Positions 1-12,600 of a stretch of 64,000 bases of DNA are shown here, piece by piece (the first letter of the stretch is position 1; each line of letters opens with the position of its first letter). The stretch spans positions 10,369,469 to 10,433,468 of the forward strand of contig OZ038453.1 in the NCBI GenBank assembly GCA_964036195.1, given 5' to 3'. Under the pieces are notes generated by a model, which saw only the letters and a list, made by a program, of their open reading frames with translations, was not told where the DNA came from and searched no databases. Position numbers and translations under genes: made by a program. Source of the stretch: Sphaerolaimus hirsutus (taxonomy: Eukaryota > Nematoda > Chromadorea > Monhysterida > Sphaerolaimidae).

Positions 1-1110
1 AGCAGGCATAGTGCGGAATAACAATGCGTGCCGAAAGGCACAGCATTCAAACAGTTCAAACCACGTTTCATGACCGTTCACCTAGATTTGTCATGTTCAA
101 ATTTCAACTTGGCTAACGTTTTTGAAACCAAGCATGAAATTTCTGACAAAAATAATCCCCCTTGATTTATCACCTCATCAAGTCAACTCTCCCTCGTCAA
201 ATTTTACTGGCGAAATTTAAAAAATGATGAAAATTCCCTGGGAATATTTGAAGGAAAAATACGGTCATTTTAAGTTCGGTTTTTGCAATACGGCTGTTAA
301 TTTTGCAAACGCTACTTAAATGCCAAAGATGTCATTAAGTCATCATGAAGTGTAAAGTAAAAATCATCTGAAAACGCACAGGAAAAAGGGTGGTTTTTCA
401 ATTTCAATGTCGTATACGCCACTTTTTATTCACTAGAAAAGTTTTCCTCAACTTTTTTCGATTTGACTGGTGCGAAAGTTTTTATGTTTTTGTAGTTTTC
501 GTGATGAACTAAGGAAGTGAATAGCCTTGAGTTAATTCGATCAGAAGAGTTTTTCATTTCGAATAAACACTTGCACTTACTTTAACGTCACTCGGTGACG
601 TAGCACATTTTCGTATGTGCACATTATGTTGGATTTAATGTGTAGTTATGTCACTTGGATAGGATCCAAAACAGCACGTAAACACCAAACGTCATGTAGT
701 CTTTACCGTAAAGTGCTGAATAATCGGTAGGTTACGGTAATAAATTTGATAGAACTGTGTCAAACTGTAATTTAATTTTTTAACTGTTACGTTGAAAAAT
801 CGCATCTGATATCCATCAATATCGCCCGATAAATGTACAAAATACTCGAGCCGTGCAAAATTTATAGAACGAAATCTAGTTTACAGTGACGTTCTGACGT
901 GAAATTTCTACAGTTTGATTTATGCCACAGATTTTTATCTTTATATTTGTCATTTAAATACCAAAAAATTGTTCTTGTTTGTAGAGGTGGAATACTAGGG
1001 CACCAATGAAAAAGGCGCCAGCGCCATTCACTTTATGACCTTTTGGTATGGCACACAAATATATGGCTAACACAAATCGTTAAGTGAAAAATCAAGTGAC
1101 AAGTATGTAG
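1..1110. other. No gene seen
   Basis: AT-rich sequence without a convincing exon or a complete transposon. A short stretch near 985-1040 with GGCGCC and GCGCC repeats resembles the remnants of a GGCGC-rich repeat seen again at about 5180-5335 and 25540-25850. Confidence 0.5.
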
Positions 1111-1235
1111 TACCGTATTTCTCCAATCAAAGCACCCCTGGTGCTTTACAAAATTGGAGCACTTTTCAGACTACTTTTCAAGTGCCCTTTATAGCACCCT
1201 GGTGCAATGCAAATCACGGGGTGCTATACTATATG
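1111..1235 (+). repeat. MITE fragment, CCGTATTTCTCC family
   Basis: Starts with TACCGTATTTCTCC and carries paired GCACCCCTGGTGC-type inverted motifs. These match the left end of the complete copies at 17427-17816 and 36941-37338. The right terminus is missing, so this is a truncated copy. Confidence 0.55.
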
Positions 1236-1457
1236 TTTTGTTATACAATGATCTTGTGTGATCTTTTGTTCTTTTGTGATCGTGATGGCAATTGAATTGG
1301 CAATATTCCCACGCCACACAAATCTCTGAACACAAGCACTTTCAACACTTCAAGTTGCTCTGGTGAATTACACCAGAAGCGTTTGATGTAACCGCAGCAT
1401 GCGATTAAATAGTCATATGTGCGCTAAAACAACGCTGTGCATCATGCAAAAAAGTAT

Positions 1458-1891
1458 TACCGTATCTCCTCGAAATACCCCCCCCCCTCGAAATATCTCC
1501 CCCCGCTCGTTTGACCCCCCCCCCTCTCGAGACCACTATGAAACAATCACCCCCCCCCCAGATTGAATGTAACGAGAACGTACATGACAAATACTGCAGT
1601 TTGTGTTCTGCGTAGTGCTGAACACACCTTACAACAATGTCGGAATCACGTTAGAACAGTGTTTATACCATAACGTACTAATATTAGTCTACAGGAGTTT
1701 ATACATGTCAGTTTTTGATGAATTTTTCTACCCCAGCGCACATCACAAACAACGATTTTGTACTAGGATTTCAAAAAATTTCTGGCGAAATAATAACCCC
1801 CCTCGAAATACCCCCCTCGTTTAACCCCCCCCCCTCTCGAGAACACTATGAAACAATCACCCCCCGACGGGTATTTCGAGGAAATACGGCA
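1458..1891. repeat. MITE, CCTCGAAATACCCC family
   Basis: Terminal inverted repeats: TACCGTATCTCCTCGAAA at the left, and TTTCGAGGAAATACGGC at the right (1873-1890). The interior repeats the subterminal motif several times as C-runs with CTCGAAATA. About 430 bp, close to the copies at 26217-26649 and 36341-36778. No protein is encoded. Confidence 0.7.
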
Positions 1892-1989
1892 GGGGTCGCC
1901 TAGGGGGGGGGGCTGGCCTGGGGGGGCTGCCCCCCCCCCCCCCCAAATCCGCCAGCTATCTATCTATCCCGGAGGCCGTTATCATACAT

Positions 1990-2100
1990 TTTACTGAAAA
2001 TTCTGACGAAAAAATAACTCCCCCTCTCGAATAACTCCCCCCTCAAAAACTTCTGACGAAAAAATAACTCCCCGGGGGACTTATTCGAGGATATACGGTA
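1990..2100. repeat. Half MITE, ATATCCTCGAATAAGTCCCC family
   Basis: Ends in GGGACTTATTCGAGGATATACGGTA. The body has two repeats of TTCTGACGAAAAAATAACTCCCC. No matching left terminus is seen, so it is truncated or is the distal end of a composite. Confidence 0.5.
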
Positions 2101-2833
2101 AATCTACGTCACTTTTCGATCACTACTACAAGGTTGGCGATTTTCCGTTCGAACATTTCCACGATACACACCAATGATCAAAGTGAGCCGTGGAAAAACC
2201 AAATTTTCGCATACGTCACCTCATAATTCGATATCAGCCACTGATGCATCTTAGTAGATAATATAGGAAATGGATAAACAATATCAAAATTTTTAATGGG
2301 GTTTTTAACGACTAGACAACACCGCGGGCAGAAAAGCGCTTTTAAACAAAACATAACATTGATTTGGAACAATTTTCCGCTGAGTATATTCCGCGGACCG
2401 CATGCTATGCTATGCATTTCGATATAGGAAAACCTCCATCATGACGTTATCGTTAATAAAAACCATAATTGCTTCAATGAAAAAGGAAAAAAATTGAGGA
2501 AAAAGCGTTTTTCGCTTGTGCGCGAACCAACTTTTTTTCTTTTTAAATATTTTTATGTGAAAGTGCGTGCATAAGTATCCCGCTCGCGCATGAGTAATTA
2601 AAACATAAGTAATTTTGCACGCATACTCCGCAGTCCGTCGAGTATACAAAGCTACAAAGCAGAGTCACATTGAATCTTTTAGGCACAAAAATTGTGTTAA
2701 AATGCTAAGGGTTATTCATTTTCAGTTGTCAAGCTGATAAAATTTTGTGTAATAATCTCAGAGAGTGGGGGATTATTCAAAGTTTGTGGTGTTTTGAACC
2801 AAAACCCAAAAAAAACCGGTAATTCGTTGTATT

Positions 2834-2950
2834 TACCGTATTTCCTCGAATTACCTAATTCCCCTAGGTTGGGTATTTTTCAGAGTGGAAATTTTGAGGG
2901 GGTTAAACGAGGGGGTATTTCGAGGGTTTTTTTTTCGAGGAAATACGGTA
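2834..2950. repeat. Short MITE (117 bp), CCTCGAAATACCCC family
   Basis: Near-perfect ends TACCGTATTTCCTCGAA and TTCGAGGAAATACGGTA, with only about 80 bp of G-run-rich interior. It is the most compact copy of the family in the window and lies 0.75 kb upstream of the first coding exon of gene 1. Confidence 0.75.
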
Positions 2951-3664
2951 GTCTAATAGGCAGATACTCGAATGCACGCACAACTCCCTCCGAATTACCA
3001 TTTGTGTGTCAAATTAACATCATTTTTGTGACATTTTCCGCCCATGTAAAGTGCGAAACAATTTACCGTTACACGCATTCATCGTTAATTCGGGTAGATA
3101 AATTTGTCGGCCGGCAAAAATTTTGGTGACGTCTACGCCCATATAAAACTGGGCGGAGAGGGTTTTCTGGCCCGTCAAGATCTAAGGTTTTGTTTCTTGT
3201 ACATATTTTAATATTTCACGTAAATCAGTCTTTGAAAATGAAGAAACTTCTTCTTTTCTTGTTTAGACATTATCTCGAAATTCTGTTTAACATGAATCTC
3301 GTCTAGAAACTTTTTGGTGGCATACGTAAAATCTAGCTAGAGCAGAACAGTTCATGATTTTATTATATTCATGGATCAATTTTATTCATGTATTAGTCAC
3401 ATACATTTTAACTAGAAATCTAACTTTTTTCAACTGAAAAGCGTCCGACAAAGTTCAAAATATTAATAGCCAGATGAAATTCCGGTCCAGTCCAGTCAAA
3501 TAGTCAAATGAAATTTCAAAAATCTGTCAGGTGACAAATAAGTTTAAGGGTAGGTACTTGTAAGAGTGTAACATAAGCATGTGTCGATCTTTGTCCCCAG
3601 TTCTATTTATAATTGACATAATTTTGTAGCCTACATAAAAATTTCCACAAAAAAACACAAACAA

Positions 3665-3697
3665 TTTTGTCGCATTTCAGGCCACAGCACTAACACT
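3665..3697 (+). other. Probable 5' UTR splice acceptor and leader of gene 1
   Basis: TTTTGTCGCATTTCAG (ending 3680) is a good acceptor placed 17 bases before the ATG at 3698. This suggests that a non-coding first exon lies upstream. No TATA box or other core promoter could be supported in 1-3660. Confidence 0.4.
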
Positions 3698-6600
3698 ATG
3701 AGGCAGTTATTATTTTTACTTGTGGCTACACTTGTCCGGGTAAGCTTCTATTTTTGCAATGAATTCTAAAGTTCAATTGTCCGAAAACCGATGATACACT
3801 GTGCAAAAATTCTACTTTGCACCATTTCTCAAGCAGTATGGGTCTTTTGGACATTTGGTGAAGTCCACCATGGACACCCATATCTTCACAATTCTTCAAC
3901 AGACACAACGCACCCAAACAAACACAAACATCAAAAGATTCATTTCCCCAATCCACAAGCCCATCTGTGTTTCCCTGGTGGCAGTGTCGCACCCTGCAAC
4001 GTATCATGTCAATTGTCAATTATTATGTCACACGCAGTGTCAATCAGAATAGAAAAAGATATATTTTTTACTGGACTTTTGACACTTTGCATGACATTTG
4101 ACACTTTACAGGGTGCGGTACTGGCGCGGGCCCAACGTAAGAACGTTAGAACGTAAAACGCTAGACACTCGAGTTGGCGAGTGAAATAGCGCACATTCGT
4201 GTCGGGCGCTTTACGTTCCAACTGAATACAGGCCCTACTCTGTGCCCAGTCACCCTAATCAACCCTACCACCTTCACCCTACACCCTACACCCTACACCC
4301 TACTCCCTCCACCCTGCAGGCTGGCCCCCCAATGCGGTCTGAGCCGCTGGGCGAGTGGGACTTCAGCTGCGACGACGGCTACGGCATATCGGGCTTCACC
4401 GGCATCCCCTGGTACAAGGACGATGGGGTCGACATGAGAACGATGGTGTTCTGCAGGCCCGTGGGCACCGATGAAAACCCTGTGGTGAGTGGGGGGTACT
4501 GGCGTTGGGGTTTGGGTAGTGTGTATGCTTGAATAAGTCCTCCTTGGATAATTCCCGCTTGTTAGATGAGTGAGGATAAAATGGTTCCCCTCTCGAATGA
4601 TTCCCCCTTCAGGTATATGATGAGAATGTTATGTATTATTTCAACAAAAGTACCATTTTATCTCTTAGTAAAGCATACTTCATGAAATGAGTTGATAGAA
4701 ATATGCTGGAAAAATTTTATGAAAAATATCCCCTTGGAAAATTCATTAGGATTTGATTTGATGGGTTGCGAAACTACCGCACATTACAGTATTGATTCCG
4801 TTTCGACATTGCCGCATGTACGCTTGATAATTGCTTTGCAACCTAAATTGTCCTGCATCGAGTTGACACTAGAAAGTAGTAGACATTTTTCCTAGACAGT
4901 TAGACAGAAGACTAGAAAATTTTCCACACCCCCCCCCCCTCCAAAAAAAAGAACAACAACAACCCCCCCCCCCACCCACAGAAAGCGGAATGCGAAGAAT
5001 CCGAAGACGCGTACAAGTTCGTCAACGCCGAGGGCAAGCTGCAGTTCGGCCCCGAGCTGACCTCCGCCTGCAAACAGGGACAGTACATCGGCGGTATCAA
5101 ATCTACTTATGAGGAGGGAGGCGGCCCTGACAGTGAGAAGGACGAGGAGAGTGTTAGGATGTGGGTGGGGGGGGGGTTGTGGAAGCGCCATGGTGATTTT
5201 GGCGCTATTAGCCTGCCTGCACTGCGGCGCCATTGGCCTATGGCGCTGAGAGTCAGAAAAGCGCCTTGCTCTTGGCGCTTTTGACCCTTGGCACCAAACT
5301 TTCGGAGCGTTTTACATGACTGATATTTAATCATATTTTTGATAAATATGACAAAAACGTGGCGCACAAGTATGGCTAATTAAGTTAAGAAAAACAAAAT
5401 ATTTGCATTTTTTAATCACACATTTGCAAATCAACTTCACAAAACCACGGAATTTTTTTCAAATTTTCCCCACATTTCACAGCCTGAAATTCATTTGCTG
5501 CACGCCCGAAAATGCCGACGTTGCACCGGACGTGCCCTGCCACGTGATCGGGCCGAAAAATCCATTCAAAGGTGCCAAATATTTCGCCATCACGCCACAA
5601 GTAAAAGTCAAGGACAGCTGCCCAAGGGATGTGTTGGTGGGATTTGAGTGCACGTCAGTTTTTTTAACTTATTTTTTACATTTTTTTTAATTTATGGCCA
5701 TTTTCTGATTTCTGCCATCGCTGACTTACAGGTCACGTGGTATTGCTGGCAAATACTGCGCGTTCGCTGTGGACGATGTGAAATATGACAATGGTGAGTG
5801 AGGTTTTGATGAAAATTGATTGGTGGGCATAATTTGAAAACAATTCTGGCCAGGCCCGCACTCAGACTAAGTAAAACCCTGCAAAGGGGTAGGGCCCTGA
5901 ATCCCATTGCTAAATAATAATAATAAGGTAAATAACATGACAGTAAAATGTATTAAATAAAATGTCAGCGTAGGGCCACTTTTTGGCTTTTTGTGTGCAT
6001 TTGAATTTGTGAATTTACTGAAATACTGAAGTACCCAATACTGATGAAAAAGTATGCGTACAGGATGGTACTGGTACAATTTAGGTATTGTACTCATGAT
6101 GAGTATTAACTATGTAAATGTACATGTTTACGTGTATTTCAGAGTAAATGTAAATACCCATTATCACCTATGATAAAACATCTCACGAACAATTCACTTT
6201 ATCCATCAAGCACTTCACAATATCACTTTTAAGGTTCACTTTTAACTATCAAAAATGTTTTCAGACTGCGCCGACGAGAAGACCGAGGCAGAGGTCAAAA
6301 TCGTTGAGGAGACATACAGGACAGAAATTGTTGGTAAAACTACAATTTTTCTCAGAAAATGACAAATTTAAAAGGGTTTTATATTTTACTATAGGACCAA
6401 ATAGGAACATGAAATAGGGATACGGGAAAAACAGAATGCTTTACCATGAATGATACCATATTTTGATGAATAAAGTCAAGTGAAAAATTGTCCACCAAAT
6501 AAACCAAAAGTGGGAGCAATGTGATGTCATGAAAACAAGAATTAAAATCTTTTCATTTATTTGGTGGAATATGGTAGATTTCATTGTGAGGTGTGCCGTC

Positions 6601-9600
6601 AGTAGACTATACGTACACTTCCATGCATTGTGGAACCCAGGTTTAGAAGAAAAAAAGACACATTATTCCAATTCATGAATCCTTCCAACCACCCCCACCT
6701 TTTTAACCACCCCCCCCCAAATCAAGACAACAACTTCACACAAAATACCCCACAAAACACCCCCAAAACACCCCCCCCCTTCAGATGACCGTGGAAGAAA
6801 TCCAAGAACAGGAGCAAACTGTCATCGAAACAGAGACCTGGACAGAAGAATCGGAAGAGGTATGGTGGTCGACAACTTGCGATTTTGATGCTGGTGAAGG
6901 TGTCACAGAATTGAGCTTCAAAACTATTGAGAATGAAGAGGGCGAGACGGATTATTCGTTCATGATCACTTGTTCGGTGGGTTTTTTGGTGTTGGTGTTG
7001 GTGTTGCTGCTGATGACATGGGAAAATATGGGGCTGGACAAAAGTTTCGCAACTTTTTGGCTTGGAGTTTTTTGTGCTGTGTGTTTAAAGCGTCGCTCTG
7101 CTAAGTGAAACATTGAATTGAATGTTCAAATTCTATAATCCTGGTTAAGTGCCTTCAAATGTGTAAAAATCCCTCAAGATTTTGCCAATTTTTGAAAAGT
7201 TGACCCTTATATTTCTCGCTCAACAGTGAACTCCAGGGGGCAGTCCCAGACCCTGTAAAGTGTCAAAGGCCCTTTAAAATGACATGTGTCATGTAAAAGA
7301 CCCTGTAAAATGTCATGTGTCATGTAAAATGCACTGTAAAGTGTCAAATGTCGTGTAAAAGACCCTGTAAAGTGGCATGTGTATCCAAATACAAATTTAT
7401 AGTATCCAAATCTCATGTTTTTGCATCCAAATCTTGTCAAAAAGTAAGATTTGAAAACAAAAACAAACTATTTGGATCCAATAAAATAAAATTTTGATAC
7501 GCACGACACTGTAAAGGGTCTTTTACATGACACATGACATTTTACAGGGTCTGTGACTGGCACCAGACTGTTCACGATTAGCTATGATATTTATATCACA
7601 ACCACGCAACCTATCGCAAAAAGGCCAAGTCTATTTTTGAAATCACCACCAAAAAACCTCACAGGCTGTGTCAGAGGAAGAACAAGAGTACTACCAAGTG
7701 AGGTACACCAGTTTCGTTCAAGTGACAGAATTCTCCACAAAAGATGGTTGTGAAGACAATGAAGTCGTGGGCGGCATCGTTGGCCAGGTCGAGGATGGTG
7801 AAAGATTGTTGGTTTTGGGGCGTTTTTTAGTTGTTGTTTTTTTGTCCTGAGTTTTGCAGTGAAATGTTGGTTTTTAGAGTCATTTTTATGTTTGAGAAGT
7901 GTTGGATGTAAGTTGGAAGTTCATCATGGGTCACTTGAAAGTGTATCAAAGTTGTGTAGAAGTTAAAAGTTTACCTGCAGTTCAGGTTAAAGTGAGACAG
8001 TGTGTTTGATGCCTTTGCAAATTAGTTTGCTCAGGTATTCACAGTGCAGTAAATTTTTCTCTGGGTTGCTTCAAGGAATGATCCTTTAAGTATCAATCAC
8101 GTTTTCAATTTATCCTAAAATGCAGGTGACCCATTTATGAAATCTCTCCCTGTTCCTAAAAACCAAAATCCCACAATCCAAAACAAAACCTAACACCACA
8201 ATCCAGGATCTCAATCGCCTGTGTTTCCTACTCAAATATGGAAACAAGCACATCAGAGAAAGTGACCAGCACGGAGGAAATCACAATCAGTGAGTCTGCA
8301 GGATCGAGTGAGGAAAAATCAGTTACAATCACTTCTGAAGAGGGCAGCTGCATTACGGTGTTCTCGACTGAAATGACGTGAGTTTTGGCATTCAAGCGTG
8401 CTTGGAAAAATTGAAAATTTTGATTTTTTTTGGTGCCGTGGAGGGGGGTATTTGTGGGTTGTGGGGTATTTCTCAGTTCCCGAGCTATTGGTGCCAGTTC
8501 ACAATAAATGGGAATATTGTGTGAAAATAAGTTTGCTAGGACAAGAAACAATGGGTTGTTATAGCATTTTGATAGTGGTCGGTTTTGTTTGATTAAAGCT
8601 TGTAACTTATGTTTCTTTTCAGTGCTTGAAAGAAGCTTACAGCTACTTGCCCTTTACCAAAGAAAGATAGAAACCATTTAACACCACGGAAAAACATCAG
8701 TATTGCCATTCTTCTAAAAATGCGTATTTCTCGTCCCACTGCCTATCATTAGGGGAAATTAGAAAACTTTGATAACTGCAATAATGATGTTTTCAGGTCA
8801 GAAGAGACCATGACAATCACATCAGTGTCCACAGTTACTGAGTACACAGAGGAGCAGCTCTTCGAGGAAACCACCGTTGTGTACATGGAGGGTAAGCTGA
8901 TTTTTCATACTATTTACATGATATACACTATTTTTACTCAGTTTTTCTCAGTAAAGTGAATGCAGTGAAATAGGTTATAAATAAGTTACTATTCAGCAGT
9001 GACGGAAAGCTGCTAGGAAAAATGGTGCCTATCCAGAAAAAATGACACTGGGTGCCAAAGGGTGCCAGAGAAAATGGAACCAGTCACCAATGGTTCCATG
9101 GTGCCATTAAAAAATTGCACCAGGTGTCAATCGGCACCGGGAACGATGATGCCAACAATTGAATATAACTATTTCAGCATGTTTATCCATGTAGAAACAT
9201 GTTTATCCATGTAGAAACATGTTTATCCATGTAATACAGCAAGCAACAGTGTTATGCACTACAGTTTTTGCAATTTATACACTATTACATTTAGCTATTA
9301 TCACCATCAGACTGCTTTGATGAAGTTTTCTTTCAAAACCTATGCTTAACACATTTAGCATTGAAAAAATGGCCACTTTTGAGAAAATATAATTAAATAT
9401 TATATCAGAAAATCTCTCAAGGAAAAAATATAATTAAATCTCTTGGGTCATTTTAGAAAATATAATTAAATCTCTGAGAAAATCTCTTTCAGTTCAAAAA
9501 AATCTCAGAAAATCTCTCAACTTGAATTATGTTTTATTGGTATTTCAAGTTAAAGCTAATTTTTTAAATTTTAGTTGTTAAAGCTTTAGCTTTGTTTAAG

Positions 9601-12600
9601 TTTTTCATCAACAATTTTATCTACACATTGTCTACTGACAGCACGCTTTGTACTACTGTTAAGGGCATTGCCATCGTGGCAGCATGTCAGTCCCTAATAG
9701 TGACTAGAGCCCAGCCACCACAGTGGTCCGGCGGTTGGGGCGCTCGTGTTCTATACGAGAGGCACAGGTTCGATTCCCGCCTATGGCAATTGCAATTTTG
9801 CATTCTTTCTCTACCACATACTATCTAAATAAATAATAAAAGTATTTAGGTACATGTTTACTCATAAAACAATACATGAATTTCAGGTGTCATGATTCCA
9901 ACAGAATTTTGTAGATGACTTTTTTCACCAAATTTTGGTAATTATAGCAAAGCATGCGATCAACATAGTTCTTAAAACATATTTACATTTACTCAAACAT
10001 GCACATACTTGAGTACTGAGTAAATACATTTACATTTCCTTTGAAAAAGGTACCAGTACTCACCTTTATGTATACTTTTTGAAAGTATATAAGTACACAA
10101 AATGTATTTCAGATAAGTTTTTATATACCTAAGCTTTTTCAAGCCATAGAATGGGAAAGGGAAAGAACACAACCCCCCGAAAAAAAAGACACACTACCAA
10201 AAGGGTGCATAAAATATTTTATCACCCTGCAAATATTCACTATTCACCAAATTTTCACTTTCCATCAGTTAAAATTATTGCGCTTTGTAAGCTAAATATT
10301 CAACCATTGCTAAAAATCAACGCATGTTGTATAGAGAGATTTTCTCAATCAGAGAAAATATAATTAAATCTCTCTGGAAAATCATGGAAAAAATATAAAT
10401 CTCAAAAAATCTTATATTTTCTGAGATTTTCTGAGATTTTTTAAATTTAAATCTCCCAGAGATTTTTTCAATGCTAAACACATTTAGTTACTACCTTCAA
10501 AGGTCCCAAAACACATAACTTTTATTCGAATAAAAAACCCGCACAACAAACCCCTCAACCCCCAAAACCACCCACCAAACCCCCTTCAGAATACATGCAA
10601 GTGGAACGCTACGAACAGACCGAACGCTACTCCTACGAAGTGACCAAGTATGAAGAGATCACTGAAACTCGCCAAGAGGAGATGGAGGAGGAGGAAGAAA
10701 GGAAGGAGGAGGAGGAGGCTGAGGAGGAGGAGGAGGATGAGGAGGAGGATGAGGATGAGGATGGATCAGGTGAGAAGCATTTTCTACACTGCGAATAATA
10801 GGTTCATGAAGTGTGTGGAAGCGGCCTCGATGAAGACACTTCCACACACTTCCACAAGAAGTGAAGTGTCTTCCACACACAAATGAACTTTGTGAAGTGC
10901 ACTTCACGTCTAACGAACCATTGCAGCATTGTTACTTTGCATCATTCATGAAGTGCCATGAATTTCATGGTGGTGCAGTGAAGTGTCTTCATGTCAACAC
11001 TGCATTGCTGGGTGAGACCACTTCAAGACCCGTGACCAGGCATCACACACTCATTTTTGCTGTGATAGATGGCACCCAGCAAAAATGGTGGTGTGGATGC
11101 TCAGTGAAGTGTTTTCTTGTGGACACCAATGCTTCACTAAACATGATAGCAATTTCACATTCTCAAGAAAATTTGTGGTAAAAACTTCATGCTTTTTGAT
11201 ATGGCACTGAAAAACAATGTAGTTTTTGTTGGTATACTGTGTGGAAGCATCAGCATTGAGAAGTAGGGTGTCAAAAAAATTTTTTACAGAAAATGGAAGT
11301 GGAAATTTTTTTGCACTGGAAATGGTAACAAAATTGCTGAAATTTTGATGGAAACTGCGAAAAATACACATAATTGAAAACCTGCATCCATGTTTACCAG
11401 TTTGGCTGAAACAGAAAACAGACAGTTGAGCCAGAAAAAGGAAATATGAGGCCAAAAACAGATAATTGGACTGGAAAATGGAAAAAGGTGGCAAAACAGA
11501 AAATTTAGCCGGAAAATAGAAAAAAAGTTGGAAAAACTGAAAATTTAGCCGGAAAATGGAAAATGAGCCAGAAAAACAGAAACAGGAAAAAAATTAGTGG
11601 CTGGAAAATGGCATGGAAAACGGAGAAAAAAATTCAGCCGCCGGAAAATGGAATGGAAAATGGAAAAAAAATTGTTTTCAGAAATGGAAAATGGAAATTT
11701 GACACCTTATTTGAACGTGCTTTCCACATTTTGGAAACATGTACATACACTGGAAGTAAATCTGTTCAATTTCCTTAGTCCTGAACTTCAAAGAATGCAT
11801 TTCTATATGCAAAATGATTTGGCATAGTACCATCCTAATTCTAAGTTGAAATGCGACCAATTCTAAGTTCTCATTGAAATCAAACAATATCATCATTAAA
11901 CTGTGCAATTCAAACCAATACACTACATCCCTGTTGCAGGTGAAGGCAAACCATGTGCATGTGTCTGTGGAATGATGTGTGAAGGTGGTGAAGATGAGGA
12001 GGGCAGTGGTGGTGATGATGAGGATGAAAGTGGTGGTGATGATGAGGATGAGGAGGATAGTGAAGAGGATGATGACTCAGAGGATGAAGATGATGGTGTG
12101 TGATGGCCTTTTTATATTTGCTTTTTCTCAATGACTTTGTGTGGATGTTTGTAGTAAATTCTTACACATTTTAACTACAGCACCTCATTAGGGTTGGGAC
12201 GATATATCGTATCGAATATCGAATATCGGATATCGACCATTTTTTCATATCGAATATCGAATATCGATATCGAAAATTTTGAAAAAATATCGAATATCGA
12301 TATCAAATATCGACCATTTTTTCGATATTTTTCGATATTCTGATATTCTTTTTAACCTATTTTTGATCCCATAAAAATGGGTGAAGCCAACAAAAAGTGG
12401 TTGCTGCAGCCATAATATGTCTACGCTTTTGAATGCAGAAAATAATATCTCATATAAGTAGCATGCCATTTTTCATTGAGCTATCAACAGTAGGATATGA
12501 AGGGTAATGTAAATATACACACCCCAACAAAATACAAGCTATTAACAAAGGAAACTGCATCACAAGGAAACAATTGCGCCAAAATGTGGCTAAAATTTTT

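Noticed and set aside
1880-1990. GGGGGGG/CCCCCCC block and CTATCTATCC words as a satellite or telomere-like repeat
   Set aside because: Matches debris also seen near 32900 and 34080; no regular period.
10650-10886. Arg-rich frame in a second phase over the poly-Glu exon
   Set aside because: It is the shadow of GAG/GAA repeats in another frame; splice phases support the Glu frame. The same applies to 13187-13519.
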